Shown here piece by piece: positions 17,010-24,680 of a stretch of DNA of 35,984 bases (positions within the stretch are counted from its first letter, which is position 1; each line of letters starts with the position of its first letter). The DNA comes from Nitrosospira sp. 56-18 (GTDB lineage: Bacteria; Pseudomonadota; Gammaproteobacteria; Burkholderiales; Nitrosomonadaceae). Where the stretch lies: NCBI GenBank assembly GCA_001899235.1, contig MKVR01000014.1, forward strand, positions 122,361 through 158,344, given 5' to 3'. A program made the position numbers and the translations under genes. Below the pieces are notes generated by a model. That model was not told where the DNA came from. It saw nothing but the letters and a program-made list of their open reading frames with translations, and did not search any database.

Positions 17010-18097
17010 GAAATTCGTCTTCCTTCGAGATATATTTCGGTGGACCCGATCAGCCGGCCGGTTACCTGCGCGATATTCTGGCACAGCACATCGCGGCAGT
17101 CCCGCCAGGAGGATCAATCGATTGGGTGACCTACTATTTTCGCGACGTAAGATTGGCCCAGGGCATTGTTCAGGCCCACAAGCGCGGAGTCAATGTCACG
17201 GTGACTCTGGCTGGCAAACCGCGTGTCCCTGAAGCCAATGATGCCGTCATTGCGTTGCTGTCCGGACATGATGGCCTGGGAAACAGGATGCGTGTGATTA
17301 CTCTGCCGGGAATACCCGCACCGCGCGGAAAATCATGGAAGCCGCAGTTGCACGAGAAACTCTACTGCTTTTCCCACCCCACCCCGATTGCTTTCGTCGG
17401 ATCTTTCAATCCCTCTGGAAACATGCCTCATGAGGAACGGGATATCTTGAGAGAGATAGGCGATCAGGACCGGGGCCATAACGTGCTCGTCGGAATAACG
17501 GATCCGCTCCTGGTTGCGCAATTGGTAAAACATGCCCGCCGATTGCATCGAACACCGCCTGGACCACTTTATCGATTCTCGGCCGAGGCAAACCGGGAAA
17601 TCAAAAACGGAGAAACCGCTATGTACTTCTGGCCACGCATGGGCCCTCACCCGATAATACGATTCATGAATCAGATCAGCGACAGCGCACGCCTCCGCAT
17701 CGTTGCATCCCATATCAGAGCGGAAAGCGCCATAAAGGTCATGGCTGGATTAGCCCAAAGAGGCGTAGAGACGCATATACTGGGAGACTCGACATCAAGG
17801 CGAGTAACCGAAAAGGTGGAAAGGCGGCTTTCCCGTACCGAAATTCGGTTCAAGCGGGTCAAGGACCCTGATGGTCTACCGATGCATCTCAAGTTCGTAC
17901 TGATCGATGACGGCCGCAAGGCATGGTCCATCTTCGGGAGCTTCAACTGGACAAAGCCATCGTTCTGGCTGAACTACGAAATTGCCGTGATATCAAGCAA
18001 CCCTTTGCTTTTCAAGGCTTTCTCCGACCGGTGGGATGCACTGGAAAATAGCATCCCTTCGACGGCTACACAGGCGGCACGGAATACGCCAGATTGA
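16988..18097 (+). CDS. Phospholipase D-like (HKD) protein
   Basis: A 369-residue protein with two PLD half-sites. The second is complete in HLKFVLIDD (HxKx4D) followed by GSFNWTKPS. The first, HEKLYCFS followed by GSFNPSG, lacks the Asp. Both half-sites carry the typical downstream GSFN. There is no signal peptide. It overlaps the upstream putative transferase by 22 bases and is overlapped by the small ORF downstream, so it belongs to the transcription unit. PLD-type enzymes act on phosphodiesters or transfer phosphatidyl groups; a role in attaching a phospho-linked glycan or trimming lipid carriers is speculation. Confidence 0.75.
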   Translation: MPVESVIGNSSSFEIYFGGPDQPAGYLRDILAQHIAAVPPGGSIDWVTYYFRDVRLAQGIVQAHKRGVNVTVTLAGKPRVPEANDAVIALLSGHDGLGNRMRVITLPGIPAPRGKSWKPQLHEKLYCFSHPTPIAFVGSFNPSGNMPHEERDILREIGDQDRGHNVLVGITDPLLVAQLVKHARRLHRTPPGPLYRFSAEANREIKNGETAMYFWPRMGPHPIIRFMNQISDSARLRIVASHIRAESAIKVMAGLAQRGVETHILGDSTSRRVTEKVERRLSRTEIRFKRVKDPDGLPMHLKFVLIDDGRKAWSIFGSFNWTKPSFWLNYEIAVISSNPLLFKAFSDRWDALENSIPSTATQAARNTPD

Positions 18098-18111
18098 ATC
18101 TATTTGTCATT

Positions 18112-18327
18112 ATGACGAAATTGCCCGATAATCTGCTGGCTTCTCCATTGCATGATTTTGCCGGAAGAGGCCTGCGCATCGATATCGGGAGACTCGCCGA
18201 AAGGCTTGATCCAAGCATCAGGGATGCGCAGTTTTTCCGTTGCGCACATGGCATTTTTGTTTTTCAGCCAGCGGGAATCGAAGCTGAACAGGACCCCAAA
18301 CCCGGCCAGGAGATTCAGTTCGAATAA
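18112..18327 (+). CDS. Small hypothetical protein, coupled to both neighbours
   Basis: A 71-residue frame that fills the only gap between the PLD-like gene and the cytidylyltransferase-KdsC gene. Its stop TAA shares a base with the downstream ATG (TAATG at 18325-18329). A TTG at 18094 would overlap the upstream stop as TTGA, an alternative start. No membrane segment or known motif was found; the tail is acidic. The exact packing argues for a real coupled gene, and the lack of a recognised family argues for caution. Confidence 0.5.
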   Translation: MTKLPDNLLASPLHDFAGRGLRIDIGRLAERLDPSIRDAQFFRCAHGIFVFQPAGIEAEQDPKPGQEIQFE

Positions 18328-19460
18328 TGCGATGGGTAGCCTATGTGCCCTTGTGCGGCGGTTCCCAATTAATCGCCCCAGAAAAAGTGCGCTACGTAGG
18401 CGGACGGCCGTTATTCGCATGGAGCCTGGAGCAAGCCATTTCGTCAAAATGCTTTGACGAAGTGTATGTAGCCGTGGATTCGCCAGAAATCAGCAGGGAA
18501 GTGTCGAGCGAATTCTCGTCGGCAGTAACAGTTCTGAATCACCCTTCCCCATACCCGCAAGTAAGCACGGAAACCGCCCTGCTCGAGTTTCAGCAACGAG
18601 TCGCCCCTTTCGATGTCGTTTGCCTGATTCATGCCACATTTCCACTGACCAGCACAGATGATTTCCGGGCAGCTAAAAGCAGTTTTCTCGCGGAAGACCT
18701 GGACTCGCTTGTCACCGTCACGAAATCGACGCGCTTCGTCTGGACCATGGCGGGTGCACCCGCCATTCATCATCTGGCAACACCGCCCCAGCCTCGCGAA
18801 GCGTACTCATATTTCATGGAAAATAAAGCGTTTTACCTGACTCGGGGCATGTTGCTTAAAAATTATGGCTGCCATGTAGGTGGCCGGACCGGAATTTATG
18901 AAATGCCGGCCGGCGCCGAAATGGATACAGGAACAGGCTGGCTCGCTCTGGAGCGGCTCTTGTTGAAGCGGCTATCCAAAACCAGCGCGAATGCTTCCCG
19001 GATTAAAGCGCTGGTGCTTGATGTAGACGGAACGATGACAGATGGCGGTATGTATTATGGCCCTGCTGGTGAAGCTCTGAAAAAATTCAATACCCGCGAT
19101 GCCCATGGCCTGCAATTGCTGCGAGAGAACGGAATCAGGATCGGGGTCATTAGCACTGAGAAGAGTCCCGCTGTGGAAGCGAGGATGAAAAAACTGAACA
19201 TCGACGAATACCATCCAGGGGTACGAAATAAGCTTCCTCTTCTTCTGGAGCTGGCAAGGCGATGGAACATCGCTTTGGGAGATATGGCATATATCGGCGA
19301 TGACCTCGGCGATCTGGAATGCCTGAACCGGGTGGGTGTTGCTTTTTGTCCCGCTGATTCCGTTCCCGAAATCCTGGAACACGTCCATTATGTATGCAAA
19401 GGCCGAGGGGGTCATGGCGCAGTGCGTGAAGTTTGCGATCTTATTCTAAAAAAGTGCTGA
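18327..19460 (+). CDS. Cytidylyltransferase-KdsC fusion (NeuA-like + HAD phosphatase)
   Basis: A 377-residue two-domain protein. Residues 1 to about 220 are a CMP-nonulosonate cytidylyltransferase fold, but the CTP loop reads PLCGGSQLIAPEK instead of PARGGSKGxxxKN, losing the Arg and first Lys. The following VGGRPLFAWSLEQA and AEMDTGTGW blocks are retained. Residues about 225-377 are a KdsC-type HAD phosphatase: LDVDGTMTDGG (Asp232, Asp234), ISTEKS, and GDDLGDLECL. The arrangement parallels the phosphatase-fused CMP-sialate synthetases of animals and some bacteria. It could dephosphorylate a nonulosonate-9-phosphate made by the NeuB-like enzyme. Its cytidylyltransferase half may be weak or structural, since an intact NeuA-like enzyme is encoded at 10207. 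Confidence 0.8.
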   Translation: MRWVAYVPLCGGSQLIAPEKVRYVGGRPLFAWSLEQAISSKCFDEVYVAVDSPEISREVSSEFSSAVTVLNHPSPYPQVSTETALLEFQQRVAPFDVVCLIHATFPLTSTDDFRAAKSSFLAEDLDSLVTVTKSTRFVWTMAGAPAIHHLATPPQPREAYSYFMENKAFYLTRGMLLKNYGCHVGGRTGIYEMPAGAEMDTGTGWLALERLLLKRLSKTSANASRIKALVLDVDGTMTDGGMYYGPAGEALKKFNTRDAHGLQLLRENGIRIGVISTEKSPAVEARMKKLNIDEYHPGVRNKLPLLLELARRWNIALGDMAYIGDDLGDLECLNRVGVAFCPADSVPEILEHVHYVCKGRGGHGAVREVCDLILKKC

Positions 19461-19478
19461 AACAGTCTTCCCCAACTG

Positions 19479-20462
19479 TCAGCGCAACAATCCGCGCCGC
19501 AACAATTTCCAGAAAACCTTATAACCCCATAGAACCGGATGGCGCCGCAACATCGGAGAAACCTCGACGTGAACGCCGGTGTGGCGCTCTATCTTCCATA
19601 CAGCATAACTGATGCCGTCCTGGAACGTGAAGGCCGCCTTTGCCAGCCGAAGAATAGACAGAATGCGTCCCTGCCAGCGCCGCAATTTCCAGTGGCGCAA
19701 TGAACGAAGCCGAGTATCAGCGCCAATTTCGCATCGATAGTTGCCATTCGCCAAAGCGATGAGCCTGCCCTCGAACACGCGTCCAGCACATGCATACGCG
19801 GTCAGTCTCGCATAATCGTCCAGGTTGAGTTGCGCAAGAAGGCGCGCGCGCGTTTCCCGTTCAGGCCGCAATTCCGCGGCATAGGTAAGGCTCAGTCCTC
19901 TTGACCAGATCTCTTCGACCGTTACCTCTCCCGATTCAAAAGCGGAAACGACCTGATCCAGAAATGTGGTAACTGCATGGGCAAGCGAGAAGTGTATGCG
20001 CTGGCGCACGATTTCGTCGCGCACGTAAAGCAAACGCACCGGTTGAGCAAACCGGGCCCAGAGATAGGGATGGAACCACCGCCGAGTTCCACGCTCGAAA
20101 TCCTCGGTCGAGACAACCGCATATTTTGCGCGTAATGTTTTCTCCTGAGCGGATATCTCGAGATAGAAGACATTTGGCGGTAGCCACGCATTCAAAGAGG
20201 CGAGATGGCGCTGCCGGTAAGCACTATGGTAGCTGTTCACCACGACATAGAAATCCGCGATCCCATCCGCAATTTCGCGGGCGCGCAGACAGGAGCCGTA
20301 AAGGAGAACAGCGTCCAGCGAAACGCCAAAACGCGCTCTCAATTCTTCGACAAAAAAGGAAAAATCAGCAGCTACCGGCAGGGAACTGAGATGTGCCATC
20401 TCGGCGACGAGACCATGGGGTAGCTCTTTATCGAGAACCGCTGGACTGCCTGTCATTGCCAT
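19479..20462 (-). CDS. Tam41-like nucleotidyltransferase (candidate CDP-lipid synthase)
   Basis: A 327-residue nucleotidyltransferase-fold protein. YGSCLR (residues 55-60) and the acidic Asp67/Asp70 in DGIADFYVVV form the catalytic strand. KYAVVS (113-118) and ARFAQPV (136-142), followed by SLTYAAELRPE, match the order of KYGVVS, GRLxKPV and SYxGDxR in Tam41/Mmp37, the CTP:phosphatidate cytidylyltransferase. There is no membrane helix. It is the last gene of the lipid operon, three bases after the lipid kinase, whose phosphorylated product would be its natural substrate. The family match is by eye. A toxin-type or antibiotic nucleotidyltransferase is less likely given the context and length. 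Confidence 0.6.
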   Translation of the reverse strand: MAMTGSPAVLDKELPHGLVAEMAHLSSLPVAADFSFFVEELRARFGVSLDAVLLYGSCLRAREIADGIADFYVVVNSYHSAYRQRHLASLNAWLPPNVFYLEISAQEKTLRAKYAVVSTEDFERGTRRWFHPYLWARFAQPVRLLYVRDEIVRQRIHFSLAHAVTTFLDQVVSAFESGEVTVEEIWSRGLSLTYAAELRPERETRARLLAQLNLDDYARLTAYACAGRVFEGRLIALANGNYRCEIGADTRLRSLRHWKLRRWQGRILSILRLAKAAFTFQDGISYAVWKIERHTGVHVEVSPMLRRHPVLWGYKVFWKLLRRGLLR

Positions 20463-20465
20463 GAC

Positions 20466-21464
20466 TTATTCAGGCGTCTTCAGCGCCATAAAAGTGATGG
20501 GGCCTGCCGCCGAGATGCGCAATGGGCCGCTGTCGCTTGCAGCCTTGTAGGATTCGCCGTCAACGATATACTCGTCATCCATGAGCACTTCCAGCACGTG
20601 GGTATTGCAGCTGAAATAACCATCCCGTTCTTTAAGGATCTGGCCGCGCCCCCTCAATACCGACAACAGTGAATGCCAGGGATTTTTTCGATACTGTTCG
20701 ACAAATGTAATATGCAGCGGCCCCTGTTCCCGCCCCCAGTATGGGCGCATATCAAACAGCAAGCGATCCAGGGAGCTGGCAAAAAAAAAGGTGTAGGTTC
20801 CGCTTCGAACCTTATTGCCGGGCTTGGCAATCGACATATTGACCGGCGCCCATGCCCCATTGCGACGCCCGAAAACCACGCCTGCAAGATAACCAAGGGT
20901 AATGAGAGCTGAATATATTTCCCCTGTAATTCCCAATTTTTTTATCCTGCTTTGGGAGAATATCACAGCCCGGGCTATAAGTCCTGCGCCGAGAAACATC
21001 CCATACACCTTTTCCGCCCCGGCCTGTTCAACGCAAAGCACATGTCTTTGCAGTACTGAAGGCGCCGTGTGTTCCAGCAGATATTCCTTCAGGCGATAAA
21101 GGATGAGCTCCGGCTTGTCATGCATTCCAAGATCCATTGCCGTCATGTTGGTCGTCCCTCCGGGAACGATCGTGAGCATGGGCCAGCGTTCTGGTGGCTG
21201 CATGGCAAACAGGTGACATAGCGTTCCCTGCACCGTGCCGTCGCCCCCAACGATGATCAGCAAATCGATGTCGACAACCAGAAATGTCTCTAACGATTCC
21301 TTGATCTCGGACGCGTTCGTGACTTCCATGCAGATTACGCCTGGAATGCCGAAAGCAGCCCGTCTCACACTATTCCTGCGCTTTCGGATACGTCCGCTGA
21401 GAGGATTTAAAAGCACTCCGATTCTCGCAACTCCAGACCGCAATCTGTTGATTCTCTGCTCCAA
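20466..21464 (-). CDS. Lipid kinase of the diacylglycerol kinase family (possible ceramide kinase)
   Basis: A 332-residue DAGK-catalytic-domain kinase: NPLSG at residues 20-24, GGDGT at 73-77 and PGGTTNMTAMDLG shortly after. It would phosphorylate the hydroxyl of a lipid (diacylglycerol, sphingoid base or ceramide). The start is TTG 21464 with AAGG (21472-21475) seven bases upstream, ten bases after the CDP-alcohol transferase gene. Flanking genes for a Tam41-like and a CDP-alcohol transferase place it in a headgroup pathway. In Caulobacter a DAGK-type enzyme phosphorylates ceramide; whether this one does is inferred from the YghO-like acyltransferase at the head of the operon. Confidence 0.75.
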   Translation of the reverse strand: MEQRINRLRSGVARIGVLLNPLSGRIRKRRNSVRRAAFGIPGVICMEVTNASEIKESLETFLVVDIDLLIIVGGDGTVQGTLCHLFAMQPPERWPMLTIVPGGTTNMTAMDLGMHDKPELILYRLKEYLLEHTAPSVLQRHVLCVEQAGAEKVYGMFLGAGLIARAVIFSQSRIKKLGITGEIYSALITLGYLAGVVFGRRNGAWAPVNMSIAKPGNKVRSGTYTFFFASSLDRLLFDMRPYWGREQGPLHITFVEQYRKNPWHSLLSVLRGRGQILKERDGYFSCNTHVLEVLMDDEYIVDGESYKAASDSGPLRISAAGPITFMALKTPE

Positions 21465-21474
21465 CTAAAAACCT

Positions 21475-22686
21475 TTATAAACTTTTATAAATTTTCAATG
21501 GGGTAAAAATCCGGGCAACAAACTTTCCGTCATTCTCACCCGGCACGATGTCCTCGAACCAGGAACGTAACGGCCCATGGGACCGGCGCATCTGCCAGGC
21601 CATCATTACCCGGACGAAAAGAAACAGGGTTGAAAGAAGATGCCAGACGATTACCGCCCACAGTCCGGCGTCCGGCCTGCCCATAAGCCACCCGGCCGTC
21701 AACAGTATCAGGTTGGGATTACGTCGCGCAGTGATCAGCCGATTGAAGGAATCGAGCGGGCGCCATATGAAAATATCGAATGATGCAATCCAGAACTGAA
21801 AAACCCCTTCACATAACCGGCCACCAATGTAACCGATAAGTATCAGTGAAAACAAGATGGTCAAGTCGGCTACCTGGACCGATTCGGGTATCAGCCCGAT
21901 AGCCCAGGCCATATACCAGAGCGGGGGATGAATGATATCCAGACCATGATCCAGCGCATCCCCAACGCGGCTGGACGTTACCGTAACGCGAGCCAGTTTC
22001 CCGTCCACGGTATCGAAAAAGGTCATCAGCCACGCCATTATCAGCCCTGCGCCGAAATAGGCGTGCCCAAAACCGATTCCGGCTGCCAGGGTAAGCACCA
22101 GGCTAAGCAAGGTAACCTGGTTGGGGCTCAAGCCCCAGCGTACACAAAGACGCGTAACCCAAAAGGCGGGCATGGGCCAGAGCCATTTGGTGACCAGATC
22201 GGTTACACCTTTGTAGGATCGCACGAATAACTCTGACTCGAGCTGCGAGCGGTTGCATTTGCTGATAGGCAACACGTAAGGCTTGTCTCTTTTCTTGAGA
22301 TTTCGCTGCAGGCCCAGTACATCGAGATCCTCCGTGGTATAGCGCGGCGGAATGGAGTAGTTCTTCTCTTCTGCCCCGTTTTTCAGATACCCCAGCGCGG
22401 AGGTCGCATCGATAATGGAAACCCGCATCGCCGCAGGCTGGCCTTCATTCGTAACAAGCGTCAGGTATGTTTTCGCGCTGATCAGCGTTGCCAGTACTCT
22501 GTCATCAAACAAATAATCTGCCCGCAATAGCAGTACCGCTGCCTGACCCGGGATTTGGGCGATCTTGTCCACCAGCTTGGCCTGCGCCCGCGACGCCACC
22601 ATGCGCCGGAGACGCTCGCGGCCGCTCAACCCCCAGATATCGATTTCACTGTCGCCAATGATATAAACATAAATTGTGATGGGCAT
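21475..22686 (-). CDS. CDP-alcohol phosphotransferase with degenerate nucleotidyltransferase N-domain
   Basis: A 403-residue protein in two parts. Residues 1 to about 125 look like a decayed NTP transferase (IYVYIIGDSEIDIWGL...RERLRR and LLLRADYLFDD). Residues about 150-390 are a multi-spanning CDP-alcohol phosphotransferase with an exact D-x2-DG-x2-AR-x8-G-x3-D-x3-D motif from Asp225 to Asp250. The layout recalls the IPCT-DIPPS type fusion. The start at 22686 is chosen because the protein reads MPITIYVY there; a GTG at 22779 would overlap the upstream permease gene. It joins the phosphorylated or CDP-activated lipid and headgroup, with its active site on the cytoplasmic face of the inner membrane. 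Confidence 0.8.
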   Translation of the reverse strand: MPITIYVYIIGDSEIDIWGLSGRERLRRMVASRAQAKLVDKIAQIPGQAAVLLLRADYLFDDRVLATLISAKTYLTLVTNEGQPAAMRVSIIDATSALGYLKNGAEEKNYSIPPRYTTEDLDVLGLQRNLKKRDKPYVLPISKCNRSQLESELFVRSYKGVTDLVTKWLWPMPAFWVTRLCVRWGLSPNQVTLLSLVLTLAAGIGFGHAYFGAGLIMAWLMTFFDTVDGKLARVTVTSSRVGDALDHGLDIIHPPLWYMAWAIGLIPESVQVADLTILFSLILIGYIGGRLCEGVFQFWIASFDIFIWRPLDSFNRLITARRNPNLILLTAGWLMGRPDAGLWAVIVWHLLSTLFLFVRVMMAWQMRRSHGPLRSWFEDIVPGENDGKFVARIFTPLKIYKSL

Positions 22687-22768
22687 GGAGTCTTCTTTTA
22701 TACTTATATGCGGGCTCGAATTCGCGCCGGATATCAAATTTGGGTCATTGAGTAGCGATGTTCGCCAT

Positions 22769-23833
22769 CTAAAATACACGTCGCAGCCAGACGTTTGCGA
22801 GAGCTATCAGTATTGCGCCAGGAAGTAGTGCCGTCAGCGCGGGATTCAGATGCCACAATAATCCGAGATTCGAAAAAACCTGATCGAGCAAGTATACGGA
22901 AATACCCAGCATGGCTGCGAGCACAAGCCGATTCCCCAGTCCCGTCCGTACCGACCCAAAAACAAAAGGGATCGAGAGCAGCAGCATGGCAATGGTGGTC
23001 AGAACCACGCCGGCCTTTCGCCACAAGGCTAGGGCATAAGCCTCCGCCTCCTGCCCGGTGGCGCGCAAAAAGCGCACATGCAGAAACAATTCGACGGGTG
23101 AAAGACTATCCGGCTCCTTGGTCAGCGTGGAAATATCATCCGGGTTCAGGAAAGACTTCCATTTCAGGGAATCCGCAGTGACCGACTCGATGCGGTTCTC
23201 CGAAAATGTCCGGGTCGTGACTTCGCTCAGCTCCCACATATCGCCGTCAATGAAATCGGCATGCTTGGCGCGGATATGAGCCAGTAGGAAACCATCCTTG
23301 TCAAAATTCATTATCTCGATATCCGCTGCTCTTCCAGCATGCAGCATTTCGCCGATGCGCAATATGTTCCTTTCATCCCGCGTCCAGATTCCGAGATTCT
23401 TGCCAAGCGAAGCGCTCTTGTCGAGAGCGGCTGCCTTCCAGGAAATCGCTTTTTGCTGAAGTTGCGGAGCGATGAACTGTTCCAGCAAGGCGATAAACAA
23501 CAGGAGGATCAGTCCCATTCCCAGCGGGGCCATGCTGATTCTGATGGGGGACATGCCGGCCGCTCGCAGCGCGGTCAATTCGGAGGCAATCGCCAGCCGG
23601 CCAAGGGCAATGACGTTGCCCAGCAGCGCAACAAAAGGCGCAAGCTGGATAAAGCGGCGCGGCAGCAGGAATGCCATATGCAGGAATGCGTCCTGTACCT
23701 GAAAAGTGCCCTTCCCGACGGCATCCAGTTGCTCCAGCAGATCGAGAAACCCGAACAATGGCAGCAAGACGGCGGCTGCGATTGCCAGGCCGATCGCAAC
23801 CTGCAATGCCAGGTAACGATCAACCGTTATCAT
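22769..23833 (-). CDS. LptG/LptF-family permease (YjgP/YjgQ)
   Basis: A 354-residue membrane protein of the LPS-transport permease family. An N-terminal pair of hydrophobic stretches starts at MITVDRYLALQVAIG and LLPLFGFLDLLEQLDAVGKG. A large periplasmic jellyroll-like middle follows (about residues 150-270), then C-terminal helices ending LLPGAILIALANVWLRRVF. The start at 23833 overlaps the upstream NTP transferase by 14 bases; an open extension to 23983 has no LptG character. A single LptG-like gene with no LptF neighbour inside a lipid operon suggests export of the lipid made here rather than LPS. That is inference from position. Confidence 0.8.
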   Translation of the reverse strand: MITVDRYLALQVAIGLAIAAAVLLPLFGFLDLLEQLDAVGKGTFQVQDAFLHMAFLLPRRFIQLAPFVALLGNVIALGRLAIASELTALRAAGMSPIRISMAPLGMGLILLLFIALLEQFIAPQLQQKAISWKAAALDKSASLGKNLGIWTRDERNILRIGEMLHAGRAADIEIMNFDKDGFLLAHIRAKHADFIDGDMWELSEVTTRTFSENRIESVTADSLKWKSFLNPDDISTLTKEPDSLSPVELFLHVRFLRATGQEAEAYALALWRKAGVVLTTIAMLLLSIPFVFGSVRTGLGNRLVLAAMLGISVYLLDQVFSNLGLLWHLNPALTALLPGAILIALANVWLRRVF

Positions 23834-24671
23834 CGGAATGACGAAAATCGTTGCTGGAATTCGACTGTCGTTCAGCCAGGATGGATTCGACAAGCAACAG
23901 ATCGGCAACCTTGTCCACGTCGATTCCTGCCTGCGGATAGGGCAGGAACACCGGGGAAACCTTGATGCCCGTCCTTGCAGCAACGGTTTTCAATCCCCGG
24001 TCGACCGTCAGCAGGCCCGTCACGTAGAAAAGTACGGTAATCAGCCCGAAGACCTGTGCAATCAGTTGCCAGGGCCGTTTCCGCAATTCTTCCGCTCGCC
24101 GCCAGAACGAAACCAGTCCGCGGCCCCGAGGATTGAGGAAGGCGTACAAATTACATCCGCACACTTGCGCATCGCGCAATTTTATAACCGTCCTTCTTGC
24201 TCCCGGAAATGCCGCCGTGATATCGCCATACGCAACCGCTCCCACTGCCGCATCGCCTTCCTGCTTTTGCGACTCCGTAAGGAAATACTGAACGATCGCG
24301 GGCGTCAGCAACGCATGGTCGGCGGTTGTCAGCAAAACAGGCGCATCACGCTCGATTTTCGCAAGACAGCTATCAGCGCTGCGGCTTGGAGAATCGAGAT
24401 TCGGAAGCCAGGTGACGCGGCCGCTTGCAATACGGTCATCCAGTTCCGGGCATGTCTGTATCGCGTGCTTTGGCGGACCGCAAATAATGATGGATTTGAT
24501 CATGCCGCTCGCCTCCAGTGCATCGAGCACGCGGATGATCATCGGTATTCCACGAACGGGAGCAATCGCCTTGCAGGCCGAACCCGTTCTGGCGGCGACC
24601 GGATCGCCGGCAGCACGATCCGCGGCAAGGACTACGGCCGTAAATTGTCTTCTTTCATCCATCGGATTCAT
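23820..24671 (-). CDS. NTP transferase (MobA/GlmU-like), possible headgroup-activating cytidylyltransferase
   Basis: A 283-residue nucleotidyltransferase fold: TAVVLAADRAAGDPVAARTG with the following CKAIAPVRGIPMI (nucleotide loop and Lys), LLTTADHALLTP (catalytic Asp) and DVDKVADLLLVE at the end. It also has one hydrophobic segment, VFGLITVLFYVTGLLTV near residues 205-222, an unusual addition that may anchor it to the membrane. It starts nine bases after the acyltransferase gene and overlaps the permease gene. Together with the CDP-alcohol phosphotransferase it could supply a CDP-activated headgroup such as CDP-glycerate, as a phosphoglycerate cytidylyltransferase is reported to do in Caulobacter ceramide diphosphoglycerate synthesis. 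Confidence 0.65.
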   Translation of the reverse strand: MNPMDERRQFTAVVLAADRAAGDPVAARTGSACKAIAPVRGIPMIIRVLDALEASGMIKSIIICGPPKHAIQTCPELDDRIASGRVTWLPNLDSPSRSADSCLAKIERDAPVLLTTADHALLTPAIVQYFLTESQKQEGDAAVGAVAYGDITAAFPGARRTVIKLRDAQVCGCNLYAFLNPRGRGLVSFWRRAEELRKRPWQLIAQVFGLITVLFYVTGLLTVDRGLKTVAARTGIKVSPVFLPYPQAGIDVDKVADLLLVESILAERQSNSSNDFRHSDDNG

Positions 24672-24680
24672 GGTGGCTAT

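Noticed and set aside
19479-20462. Nucleotidyltransferase considered as a MNT-type antitoxin or antibiotic resistance enzyme
   Set aside because: Length, the KYAVVS and ARFAQPV blocks and the lipid-kinase neighbour fit a Tam41-like lipid enzyme better; no HEPN partner nearby.
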